Position numbers and translations under genes: made by a program. A DNA stretch of 64,000 nucleotides from Ustilago trichophora (taxonomy: Eukaryota > Basidiomycota > Ustilaginomycetes > Ustilaginales > Ustilaginaceae), in assembly GCA_900323505.1 (NCBI GenBank), contig OOIN01000018.1, forward strand, positions 124,001-188,000. The letters are read 5' to 3'. A model generated the notes under the pieces. It worked only from the letters and a program-made list of their open reading frames with translations. It was not told where the DNA came from and ran no database searches. Positions 1-8,842 of this stretch are shown here, one piece after another. Position 1 is the stretch's first letter. Each line of letters starts with the position of its first letter.

Positions 1-383
1 GCTGGTGAGGGAGAGTCATAGAGAAGATTAATACATCTACGGACGGTCGGGGCTGCACACACCTTTTCGACCCTGCCAGTCTCGCCAAACTTTGCCGGTC
101 AGAGAGACAGCGCGAAGGCTTCACACCGTGACGCAGGCGTCATGTCTTTCGCATGCCGCCCAGAGGGCGAGTTAATCGACATGAAACCAAAGCGTATACA
201 GCGGCCTAAACACGCCTAGCGTCCTCCGATCAACAAGGCAGCTCGAATGGAGAGATCGAAAAGATGGAGTCTGGAACGAGAGCTGGAACTTATCGACTCC
301 CGAAGGAGGACGAGATCCAGTGCTCTCGCCGAGCCCAGGCTACGGCAGACACCCCACCCCCTCAGAGAATGGATAAACTAGTT
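1..383. other. Left-edge spacer, no gene recognised
   Basis: No convincing coding frame, repeat or RNA gene is visible here. It may hold the 3' flank of a gene to the left or of the small reverse-strand frame that ends at 384. Confidence 0.5.
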
Positions 384-533
384 TTAATCATTGAGAAGCG
401 CCAGCCGTTGCTTGCGCAGGACGGCGTAAGCGCATGAAGCAGGTCGGAAGTTGACACTAACCTTGAATCGCTGAAAAGCAAGTGTGGCGGCAGATCCAAT
501 GAGGATGGCGGTGCCGAAGGAGCTATGGTGCAT
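384..533 (-). CDS. Possible membrane microprotein (doubtful)
   Basis: A reverse-strand frame begins at an ATG at 533 and reads MHHSSFGTAILIGSAATLAF, then a basic stretch. It would form one short transmembrane helix with a basic end. A likely 51-nt intron (461..411) begins GTTAGT and ends in AAG; it is a multiple of three and contains no stop, so the product is 32 aa spliced or 49 aa unspliced. The frame also extends upstream to another ATG at 677. I do not recognise a family. The gene could equally be chance, or the last exon of a longer gene. Confidence 0.2.
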   Translation of the reverse strand: MHHSSFGTAILIGSAATLAFQRFKVSVNFRPASCAYAVLRKQRLALLND

Positions 534-930
534 GACTAGTGGCGGAAAATGGAAGACAAGAACAAAGTCAGCAACATTGCCCAGTGGCTTGTGTCGCTCG
601 AAGAGCAACCAGATGCAGAACGACAACGACGAGGCAAAGCTGGCAAAGGAAGTATGATCTTGCATCCATCGACCCATCGGGCACTACATCGAAGATGGTG
701 CCCGATATAAGTATCATCTAAAAGTTTTGGTATGGTATGAGTTGTCCACAAGAGATTGCGAAGTCTCTATTCGGAAGCAGAACTGAATAGTTAATTCTAA
801 TCCTTTGAGGGTCGAGGACTTGTTTGCGCAGATCGCCTCCCGTTGCTTTTGCTTGTCATGTCGTTCATTGTGCTCTGACTGCTCCTTGTGTGATTAAGAA
901 ATGCTTACCCTTTGTCTTGGGACAGCTCGA

Positions 931-1197
931 TCAGGCAGCCGCCGAGACGGTTGGGTTAGCAGACTCAATCGTGTTTGTCGGTGCCTCGTCCTCATCATCC
1001 TCAAAATCAATCGGATCGAAGACGACTCGGATGATCAAAGAGCAGCTAGGACATCTGGCCACATCCTCGGCATCCTTGAGCTGTTGACGCGTGATTTCGA
1101 ATCGATCGCCGCAGGGACAGGGGTAGTGGAACAGGTCCTTCTCCTCGTCGTACGACATGTCCTCCAGCTCGATCTCATCGTAGAAAGCCTTTGGCAT
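931..1197 (-). CDS. DPH3: DPH3/KTI11, CSL zinc-finger diphthamide biosynthesis protein
   Basis: This is an 88-aa protein of normal family length. The family is the small electron carrier that feeds the Dph1-Dph2 iron-sulfur enzyme in the first step of diphthamide synthesis on elongation factor 2, and it also works with Elongator in tRNA wobble-uridine modification in the cytosol. The CSL-type zinc or iron site is complete: CPCGDRF gives Cys27 and Cys29, and CPSCSL gives Cys49 and Cys52. The YDEIELEDM start and the RVVFD segment after the second Cys pair are typical. The tail is acidic and then Ala/Thr-rich. The ATG at 1197 is the natural start because it begins right before the conserved segment. 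No intron is needed. Confidence 0.95.
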   Translation of the reverse strand: MPKAFYDEIELEDMSYDEEKDLFHYPCPCGDRFEITRQQLKDAEDVARCPSCSLIIRVVFDPIDFEDDEDEAPTNTIESANPTVSAAA

Positions 1198-2075
1198 GAT
1201 GTGAAGTTGGTTTACGGGCTCGAGGTCGTCACCTATGCACCAAGAGCGGTGCTGTACGTTGATTAAGAGATGTAGATGCCGACAAGGAGACCAGCTCCGG
1301 TGGAGGTAATGATGGAGCTAATGATGGCCTGGCCTTTTTGGGCAGTAGAGTGAGCGTAGATCTTGAGAATGCAGGGTGACCACGGGAGGTCGGGTATACT
1401 GAGTCGAATGCTTGGGTTGGTGAAGGAGGAAAAGAGGAAGATTGCAGTTTGGCTTTATGGGACGAAGAAATCTTCCTTCCCCTGCTCATTGCTCAGCCGA
1501 CTGCGGCCTCAATTTTTCTCTGTCGCTCGACTCTGTCCAGAAAAATGGGGAGGCCAAAAATTGAGATCACGTGAGCTCTATCGTACGAAATCGATGTGCA
1601 AAAGAATATGTTAGACCCTTTCGTACAACAAGCAGAGTTTCAAAATCGCCTCCACATCTCTGTTGCTGCTTTCAGCTGTGACTTTACGCAGCTGCCTGCC
1701 GTTTCCCAAAAAAAAAGATCCAAAAAGTCTCACATGCAAGCACGCTGCTCGCTCGCTTCCTCTCTCTCTCTCACTCTCTCTCCCTCGACTCAGCAACACT
1801 ATTTCGTGACCAACTTCGTCGACATTATCCCTCTGTCATCAACCACCACCACCATCATCGTATTCAGCACACTGGCGAGCTATTCGATCCCACTTTCTTT
1901 GTTCCCCCCTTTGAACATCTCGGAACTGTACGATTAATCTATTTGCTACGGACTCGCACCTCCAATTCGAGCATCCTTCCATCCTCCTGACCACAGGCGC
2001 CACCCCTTAACCAACTCCAACCATCCTCATATCTCCTTTCTGAAGCCTCTCAGAGGTGCTGACCCACATTTCAAC
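1198..2075. promoter_or_regulatory. Divergent spacer between DPH3 and the Rab gene
   Basis: These 878 bp must hold the promoters of DPH3 (leftward) and the Rab gene (rightward). The right part (about 1755-2060) is strongly pyrimidine-rich on the + strand with CTCTCT runs, as in 5' leaders of smut genes. On the reverse strand at 1262-1363 there is a short stop-bounded frame with a hydrophobic stretch and no ATG (see findings). An upstream ATG at 1489 opens an 86-codon frame that ends at 1229, so it could act as an upstream ORF for DPH3. Confidence 0.5.
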
Positions 2076-2768
2076 ATGTCATCCTCAGCTGACGTGCCCA
2101 CTCTCAAGATTCTTCTCATCGGTGCCTCCTCTGTCGGTAAATCCTCCCTCCTTCTCCGCTTTACCGATGACGAGTTCCTCTCGCCCGAAGAGACCACTGC
2201 CACCATTGGTGTCGACTACCGCATCAAAGGCATCGAAGTCGGCGGTAAACGCTTCAAGCTCTCCATCTGGGACACTGCAGGCCAAGAACGATTCCGAACC
2301 CTCACCTCTTCCTACTACCGTGGCGCCCAAGGTGTCATCATCGCATATGACGTTACACAGCGTGACACCTTTGATGCGCTCCCCACGTGGTTTAACGAGC
2401 TCGAGACGTTCACCACTAGCGAAGACGTGGTCAAGATCATCGTAGGAAATAAAGTGGATAAGGAGTTTTCACGGGTCGTCACCACGGAAGAAGGCCAGGC
2501 GTTTGCCGACAAGATGGGCTGCCTGTTCGTCGAATGCAGCGCAAAAAAGGGTGTCGGCGTCAACGGAGCCTTTGACGAACTGGTCAATCGCATCATCAGC
2601 ACCCCCAGTCTGTGGCAAAAGACTGCACCAGGTGAAAGAAGACCCGGCGATAGAATGCCCGGTGGCGTACCAGCTGCACATGCCGCCGACAGCAGTAGGG
2701 GCAACATTTCGTTGACAGATCACGTTGGCTATGGATTGGGTGTTGCTAGGGATAGCTGCAACTGTTGA
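2076..2768 (+). CDS. RAB18: Rab18-type small GTPase
   Basis: A 230-aa Ras-superfamily GTPase. The nucleotide-binding motifs are intact: P-loop GASSVGKS (residues 16-23), switch II WDTAGQERFR (from 65, Gln70 present), NKVD (125-128) and SAK (155-157). The block RTLTSSYYRGAQG and the RDTFDALPTWFNELE segment resemble Rab18 more than other Rabs. The C-terminus is CNC, a CXC double-geranylgeranylation signal, so it should cycle on and off membranes. Rab18 proteins act at the ER and lipid droplets; that role here is inferred from family. The region from about residue 185 is a longer, Gly/Arg-rich linker. The ATG at 2076 is preceded by a purine at -3. No intron is visible, and the pyrimidine-rich leader upstream supports an expressed gene. 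Confidence 0.93.
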   Translation: MSSSADVPTLKILLIGASSVGKSSLLLRFTDDEFLSPEETTATIGVDYRIKGIEVGGKRFKLSIWDTAGQERFRTLTSSYYRGAQGVIIAYDVTQRDTFDALPTWFNELETFTTSEDVVKIIVGNKVDKEFSRVVTTEEGQAFADKMGCLFVECSAKKGVGVNGAFDELVNRIISTPSLWQKTAPGERRPGDRMPGGVPAAHAADSSRGNISLTDHVGYGLGVARDSCNC

Positions 2769-3289
2769 AGCAAAAGTTCTTCCTCAACTTTGGATTGAAC
2801 CTTTCAACCAGTGTGTCAGCTAATCAGATCCTTTCCCTTTGTTTGCACTCTCTATAGACGCTCTACCCAGTCTTCTCCCTTGATACCTTGTTTTAGTTGG
2901 ATTTCGCTCGTCTACACCGCATCTTTGCTCTCCCATCCCAGTCGAGCACCGGCGCTTTACGCTCCTCTCTTCGACACTTCACACTTACTCCACACCTTCG
3001 CCACTTATGTAAATAAAACCATGTCGCACTTTTTCTCACACGTATACCACTCGCATCTCGTTTCTTAAGTTAATTCACTCCCTTGAAACCTATTCAACAG
3101 CCTTTACATGTCTCAGTCTTATCATCCATCGCATTCCACAAGATCCGAACAGAACAAATCCAATTAAACACAGAATAATCTTAGGTACAAAACAACGGCG
3201 AAGGGGAAACGTTCATCCTTCCAAAAGCGAGCGGGCGGGTCAAGGGAAACAAACGAGTGTGGATTTTTTTTTACGAAAATATGTGTTTT
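2769..3289. other. Convergent 3' spacer after the Rab gene
   Basis: This 521-bp spacer lies between two convergent genes and should contain both 3' UTRs. It holds T-rich and AATAAA-like stretches (for example GTAAATAAAACC near 3008). I see no gene. Confidence 0.5.
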
Positions 3290-6200
3290 TTACTTGTTGC
3301 GCTTGAATCGGCGGAAGAAACCTTTACCACCGGTGCTACTGTCCTTACCCGAGATGGCGGGAGGTGGAGCTGTGGGGACGCTGATGGTGCTTTGGCCTTG
3401 GACAGGAGGAGCGACAGGGACGGGAGGCATGTTGGGTCTGTCTTTGCCGTCTAGGGCGTTGAGGTTTGACGCGGTTAGGGGTGCTGATGCTTGAGTTTGA
3501 GCTTGAGGAGCTGTCTGCAAGGTGGAAGGAGGAGCGGTGGGGATGGTCGGACTGGAAGTTGCAGCAGCGCCACTTCCGCTCACAACGGACCCAGGGGCCG
3601 TGACAGAGTACATAGAGCTCGAAGGGACCGCAGCTCCAGCACCCGCACCCACCGACGAACCAGGTGCTTTGGCAGTGTACAGCGTCGACGAGATCGAACC
3701 TGGCGCAGTCGGAACATATCCAATCGAAGGCTGGGGCGCAGTAGCGCTCACCTCGGATCCACGCTTGTTGGCAGCAGCTGTCTTCTTCGAAGTCGTCGAG
3801 ACCTTGGACCTGACCGAAGCTGCATCACCTGCCTTCTTGGTTTTGGGCTTAGTAGTACCCATCGCCTCACCCCAACCGCGTGTGGCGGATCCAAACGCCT
3901 TTCGAGCGCTCGAGTAGCCGTCATCGTCGATGTCCTCTTCATCGCTGCTGTCGGCAGTGTCACGAACACGGCTGGTCCAGCCGGTGGTCTGTCGACCAGC
4001 ACCCAAGTCAATCGGACCGGGTTCCTTGGTCGGCTTGGCAGGAGCAGCGGGAGGAGGGGCGATGCGGCTGCTCAGTTGCGAGCCACGGGCGGCGATGGGA
4101 TCTTGACCGCCATGCTCGTTGCCGCGAGGGGTGGCAAACTCATCTTCGGTCGGCGTGTCAGGTGGAAGCTTGACATCGGGCGCCATGCGGACACTCTTAC
4201 GGCGGCTGATGGCGCTGTCGGTTTCGCTGGGAGCCTTGTTGGGGACCGACAGGTTGGCCACGTTGATGGCTTTGGCAGGCGACGCCGCGGTTCCGGTGAT
4301 GGCAGGGACTCCGCTGGTGGCGGGAGCACCGGAAAGACCCTGCAAGCTGGGATCGGGCTTGTGATTGGGGTCGGCGAGAGCAGAAGAGGCCTGAACCTGG
4401 GCCGCCTTCTGAGCTCCTCCCTCGGCCTGCTTGCTGTCCTTGTCAGCGGCCTGGACCGCCGAGCCTTCTTCCGACGAAGTGTCGCTCACCTCGGGCGCTC
4501 CAACGCCGTAAACACGGCTAGGCTCGAGCTTGACCTTGCGGTCCGTCAGCCTGGTGACGCCATCGGGCTGCGACTTGCTCCCAATGGGAGTGGCGTTTGC
4601 AGATCGCTCGATGGATGGAGACTGGCTGTGCTCCTGGATGAAAGCCTTGTAGGTCTGCTCGGCTCCAGGCGTTACGACGCCGTCGTCAGCAGCGCTCTCG
4701 GTAGTCATGGTGGAGCCACGGCGGGCACCAGCAGCCTTGTTGACGCCATCAAACGAGATGGAGAAGGGCTCGGAGCTGGGCATGTCGAGTTTGGGCATCT
4801 GGGCTTTGTTCTGCTGAGCAGTGGTAGGCGCAGCAGCAGACTCTACAGCCTTTTCAGCGCTTGACGATTCACCAGCTGTGACTGGGAGGTCAAGACGGCC
4901 GGTACCGTCAAAGCCTTTGTCCTCCTCGATGCTGAGCACGGACTGAGGTGCTTCGGGTGATGCAGCTTGCTCGGTGCTCCCTGTCTCCGCGGCGGCTGGA
5001 GCTGCGGCTTGCACTGCAGGGGTGTTCGACTGCACGGGAGCGCTAGCAGCGGGTGCTTGCGGAGCCGAAGCTGGCTGCGTTGAGGTGATCTCAGGAAGAG
5101 GAGTCGAAGTTACGGGTGCTGGCGCCTTGGGGATGGGCTCCATCTTGGGCTGAGGAAGTGGCTCAGCTCGAATGCTCTGGGTGATGTCATTACGAAGTGC
5201 AGACTTGGCAGGGAGGCTAGGGGTAGCAGACGCGGCCGCACCTGAAGAGGTAGTCGACTTCTTGGTGGGCGAAGTGGCGGTGCCCTTGGCGCTCGACGTG
5301 CTGTTGGCGCGGCTGAGAGTGGGCGTCTTAAGGGCCGACTTGAGAGGCGGGTTCTTGGTTGCCGACGACATGATCGAAGCGGGGCGCGAAGTGGTTCCCG
5401 TGGTAGCACCAGGTGCAGATGGCGAGAGGGACGACGAAGTTCCAGCAGTAGTGGCAGCAGCTGTGGTGGCTGGCTTGTCTTTAGGCGCGGCCGACTTGGG
5501 AACCACACCAGCCATGGCAACCGCCTCGTAGGCCGTCATCTGGCTAGCTGGCTTCTTGATCCAAGAGTCAGCTCCGTACTTGCCGGCATTGGGGTTGAAG
5601 ATGTTGCCGCCAACGAGGCCGGTGCTAGCGATGCTGGCGCGGTTCTTTTTCTTGGAGCTGGTGGATTTCATGGTTGAGCTTCGCGAGAGGCCAGGGCGAG
5701 CATCGGCACCGCCAGCTCCGGACTTGCTGTGGAGGGAAGACAGATCGCCCGAGATGGTGTAGCTGGCCGAAGGGCGAGTCGGGGCGGTTCCGATCTCGCT
5801 ACCGGCCGCGGGACGCTTCTTCTTCTTTTTCTTGGTGGCAGTGGTGTTGGAGCGGATGCTATCAGCTCCGCTGGCGAGGGACTGCTTGGGAGCAGCAGCA
5901 CCGATGCCACCGCCGACGACTGAGGCGCGGATGCGATCGATCTCGGCCTGGTCGGCCTCGTGGGCTCGGTTGCTCTTGGGACCGGGAAGGATGCGAGCAG
6001 CATTGGAGAGCTTGCCCTTGCCGCCAACGTCGCTACCGCCGCTTGCATTCCAACCTGGGCGCTGCTGGTTGACGTTGCGGAAGACTTCGCGTGTGTCGGG
6101 CTCTTCGTCAGAGCTGTCAGGCTCGCTGCGTCGGAGAAGGCCACTTCGACGTCGTTCGCCGTCCTCGACGTTGGCCGAGGTGCGGGTGTTCCAACCGGCG

Positions 6201-8107
6201 CGTTCCTTTTCGGAAGATGCGGCGCCATTGCGAAGGTCGGTCTTGAAGAGTCGGCTCATTTTGCCGATGAGCGAGCCACTCGACTTGCGCTGGTGGCCGT
6301 AGCCACCTTCGGATTCGCCGCTGCGACGAGACATGGAGTAGCGGGGCGGACTGTAAGTGGCAGCGGCTCCCTGTTGGCTGTCCCAAGTGTGAGGGTTGTA
6401 TCCCTGATCGGCGTTGTGGGCCTGATCGTAGCCACGAGCTTGATTCACGTCAAAAGCAGGTGCGCTTGGGACGGGGGGCATGGGAACATGAGAGCCCTCG
6501 TCGTCCTTGCGGGGAGGCGGTGGAGGGACGGCACCGTTGGCGCCGTCGGGGATGAACGAGTCGTGAGTGTCTGCAGCTACACCGAGCTCATGAGGAGCAG
6601 GCATGCGCATGCGTGGCTCGATGAAGGCGCGACGGTAGTCCTCCTCGCTGTCGGTATCGGAAGGGATACCCTCTTGCTCCTCTACGTCTTCAAAGTGCGA
6701 GGTGTAGCGCTGACCGAGTGGCACGTGCGAGCGGTCGTGATCGATAACCTGGCTCGCCGACTGAGATGGAGTGACCGAGGCACCATCAAAGTGCTGGGGA
6801 TGACGAGAGTCTTGACCTAGATGCGTGCGAAACGACGCAATCAGTTGTGATGAGTGAGAGGGAAGGAGGAGTGTGGAGGAGTGACAAAGGTAAGTGCGGC
6901 GAACATCGGTCATGCAGGCAACGAAGCGCAGAGTCGGATTTTCGCAGCGAATTACGCGGGTAAAGCGGGGGGCACAAGCCAAGTCGAAGGCCAAAATTAA
7001 GTCAAAATGTAAGCAGAGATGGGAGAAAAAATGCGGGATAGCGTCAGTGAATCGACTTTCCGAAATGAAGGCGAAGGCGAATGGAAGCTCGGACGACTCA
7101 GATTGCGTCTCTGCCGACGAGATCCGTGTTTCGGCAAGGACCGACCGACGCTGCTTGACAAAGCACCACCGACTCGGAAGTCTCGGGTGATGGGATCTGG
7201 AAACATATGGGCAGTTCAGAGCGAGAAGGGGGTCAAACTTACCATGAAGGTCTTTATGGAAACGACCCTGTTCGTCGCGAGTGAGGTTGGCACCGTTAGC
7301 AGCCAGAGGCGAGCCGTGGCCGGAGGCGTAGTTGTCAGCGTGCATGTGCTGGGGTACGCCTGAAGCCTGTTGCTGACCGGCGTAGTAGCCCGAGTCGAGC
7401 GCCTGGTTGTCATAGGCGCCCGTCTCGACACCGTCATCTGCGTACATGCTCTCGTACTGTCCACCGCCGGTAGCCTGAAGCAAAGGACCGTGGGTGTCAA
7501 ACTCGTCGAGCAGAAGAATGGCTTCCTTGGCGGCCTCAACCGTGGCGGCACCTGCATCGCCCATGGTCTTCATACGCATGGTGAGTGCCTCTTTGAAAGT
7601 ACGGCGCTTGACACCGACCAGAGCGGCCTCTTCGCTGGCAAGGACCTGTTCGCAAGCGTGCAGCTCGCGCTGGGCTGCGTTGACCTTTTCCATTTTTTCG
7701 TCTTGGCTGAGGCCCGAGTCCTTCTTGGAGACCTTTTTCTTGCTGGCCTTGATGAGGCGACCAACGAGAATGTCGCGATCGCGCACTACGGAACGGATGC
7801 TCTGTTCTCGGTCGAGCACATCCTTGAGTGCGCTGCGATAACCTTCGAGGGCCTGGACATGGGTACGTTGTGCGTCGGCTACGGATGCGAGGATTTCCGA
7901 GAGGTTCTGAGCTGCTTTCGAGATATCGGGTGCTTCGGAAGTTCCCCAAGCTGCCAAGGCACTTGCAGCAGCATAGCCTGAGGTGGAAGAGGCGCCGAGG
8001 TTATCGATGTAGCTCTTTTCGGCCTTAATAAGATTCTGAAGTAGGCGAGAATCGGTGGGATGTGGCCGAGAGAGGTTCGAGTGAATTGCCTGCGGTGCCA
8101 TCGACAT
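3290..8107 (-). CDS. BAR-like N-terminal domain with a very long disordered tail; one intron
   Basis: Exon 1 is 8107..7243 and exon 2 is 6816..3290. The intron 7242..6817 has donor GTAAGT, a CTGAT branch-like site and acceptor CTAG, and splicing gives 1463 aa. The first 215 residues are helical and charged (LLQNLIKAEKSYIDNL, REQSIRSVVRDRDILVGRLI, then a Lys-rich stretch). They resemble BAR-type coiled-coil domains of fungal cortical proteins; I cannot name the family with certainty. The rest is low complexity: Ser/Ala/Pro/Thr-rich with acidic patches (SDTDSEED, DSSDEEDIDDDG) and Lys/Arg blocks. It ends in a basic GFFRRFKRNK tail that could bind membrane phosphoinositides. A membrane-scaffold or eisosome-like role is inference. 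The frame extends three codons upstream only through a TTG, so I start at the ATG at 8107, which has A at -3. Confidence 0.85.
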   Translation of the reverse strand: MSMAPQAIHSNLSRPHPTDSRLLQNLIKAEKSYIDNLGASSTSGYAAASALAAWGTSEAPDISKAAQNLSEILASVADAQRTHVQALEGYRSALKDVLDREQSIRSVVRDRDILVGRLIKASKKKVSKKDSGLSQDEKMEKVNAAQRELHACEQVLASEEAALVGVKRRTFKEALTMRMKTMGDAGAATVEAAKEAILLLDEFDTHGPLLQATGGGQYESMYADDGVETGAYDNQALDSGYYAGQQQASGVPQHMHADNYASGHGSPLAANGANLTRDEQGRFHKDLHGKFDPLLALNCPYVSRSHHPRLPSRWCFVKQRRSVLAETRISSAETQSESSELPFAFAFISESRFTDAIPHFFSHLCLHFDLILAFDLACAPRFTRVIRCENPTLRFVACMTDVRRTYLCHSSTLLLPSHSSQLIASFRTHLGQDSRHPQHFDGASVTPSQSASQVIDHDRSHVPLGQRYTSHFEDVEEQEGIPSDTDSEEDYRRAFIEPRMRMPAPHELGVAADTHDSFIPDGANGAVPPPPPRKDDEGSHVPMPPVPSAPAFDVNQARGYDQAHNADQGYNPHTWDSQQGAAATYSPPRYSMSRRSGESEGGYGHQRKSSGSLIGKMSRLFKTDLRNGAASSEKERAGWNTRTSANVEDGERRRSGLLRRSEPDSSDEEPDTREVFRNVNQQRPGWNASGGSDVGGKGKLSNAARILPGPKSNRAHEADQAEIDRIRASVVGGGIGAAAPKQSLASGADSIRSNTTATKKKKKKRPAAGSEIGTAPTRPSASYTISGDLSSLHSKSGAGGADARPGLSRSSTMKSTSSKKKNRASIASTGLVGGNIFNPNAGKYGADSWIKKPASQMTAYEAVAMAGVVPKSAAPKDKPATTAAATTAGTSSSLSPSAPGATTGTTSRPASIMSSATKNPPLKSALKTPTLSRANSTSSAKGTATSPTKKSTTSSGAAASATPSLPAKSALRNDITQSIRAEPLPQPKMEPIPKAPAPVTSTPLPEITSTQPASAPQAPAASAPVQSNTPAVQAAAPAAAETGSTEQAASPEAPQSVLSIEEDKGFDGTGRLDLPVTAGESSSAEKAVESAAAPTTAQQNKAQMPKLDMPSSEPFSISFDGVNKAAGARRGSTMTTESAADDGVVTPGAEQTYKAFIQEHSQSPSIERSANATPIGSKSQPDGVTRLTDRKVKLEPSRVYGVGAPEVSDTSSEEGSAVQAADKDSKQAEGGAQKAAQVQASSALADPNHKPDPSLQGLSGAPATSGVPAITGTAASPAKAINVANLSVPNKAPSETDSAISRRKSVRMAPDVKLPPDTPTEDEFATPRGNEHGGQDPIAARGSQLSSRIAPPPAAPAKPTKEPGPIDLGAGRQTTGWTSRVRDTADSSDEEDIDDDGYSSARKAFGSATRGWGEAMGTTKPKTKKAGDAASVRSKVSTTSKKTAAANKRGSEVSATAPQPSIGYVPTAPGSISSTLYTAKAPGSSVGAGAGAAVPSSSMYSVTAPGSVVSGSGAAATSSPTIPTAPPSTLQTAPQAQTQASAPLTASNLNALDGKDRPNMPPVPVAPPVQGQSTISVPTAPPPAISGKDSSTGGKGFFRRFKRNK
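6817..7242 (-). other. Intron of the BAR-like gene, stop-free and 3n in length
   Basis: The donor is CATG|GTAAGT, and the acceptor CATCTAG|GTCAAG lies downstream of a CAACTGATTG branch-like sequence. The intron is 426 nt, a multiple of three, and is open in the reading frame of the flanking exons. Retention would therefore add 142 residues instead of truncating the protein. Confidence 0.8.
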
Positions 8108-8736
8108 GTTGGGCAAAGTTTGAGTCGTAGTATAACCTAAAGAGACAAGTGTGCTCCGAGTCCGTCGAGGGTCGAGGATCGAGGGAGGATGGTATCGTAA
8201 CTGGCAGTGGCAGGCTATACGGTACTACTGGTTTAGCCTTGTCTGGGGGGTATCACAGAATCGATCCTGACCGTCGGAAAAGGCGAGCTGCAGGATGGAT
8301 ATGTAGACTGTGGATGGGTTGGACGTGGTGTGTTCGAGTCAACTAGGGGGTGGAGAGATGATGGTGGGATGGATTTCAAAAGGGGAGGAGAGGAGAATGA
8401 AGCTGACAAGAACGAAAGCGTCAAGTGGAGGTTGAAAGCAAAGTCGGAGTGAAGAAAGAGGGTGCGGATAGATGGACAAGAGACGGATGGAAAGCAGCGA
8501 TGGTGAGCACGCATCCAGCCCGAATCGAGAGAGAGAGACGCAGAGGCTAAGAAGGTTGATGACGGCCAACTGCAAGGTGGAGGCGAGGATGAGGATGAGT
8601 TCGCCATTGGCTCGTCATCAGCAGACACCGTCGCGACTTGAATTTTGGCGCAAGAAACAAGTAATTCCCTAACGCAGGTAAAGCGCCTCTCAAGGCAAGT
8701 CGTCGAGCTTGGATGACATGGCTGACCGACTGCCTG

Positions 8737-8775
8737 AAAAAAAAAAAAAAAAAAAACCAAAGCGGATGGATCGCG

Positions 8776-8818
<43 letters not shown>

Positions 8819-8842
8819 GTTTTTTGATTTTTTTTTTTTTTT
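8737..8842. repeat. Inverted homopolymers: A20, spacer, T38, then T15
   Basis: A20 occupies 8737-8756. After a 23-bp spacer (CCAAAGCGGATGGATCGCGGGG), T38 runs from 8780 to 8817. A second run of T follows at 8828-8842. The A and T tracts can pair as a hairpin. Lengths may be affected by sequencing or assembly of homopolymers. Confidence 0.85.

Noticed and set aside
3491..4864. A 457-codon + strand frame antisense to the BAR-like gene
   Set aside because: Arg/Gly/Ser-rich low-complexity product that mirrors the repetitive sense codons; no domain or promoter.
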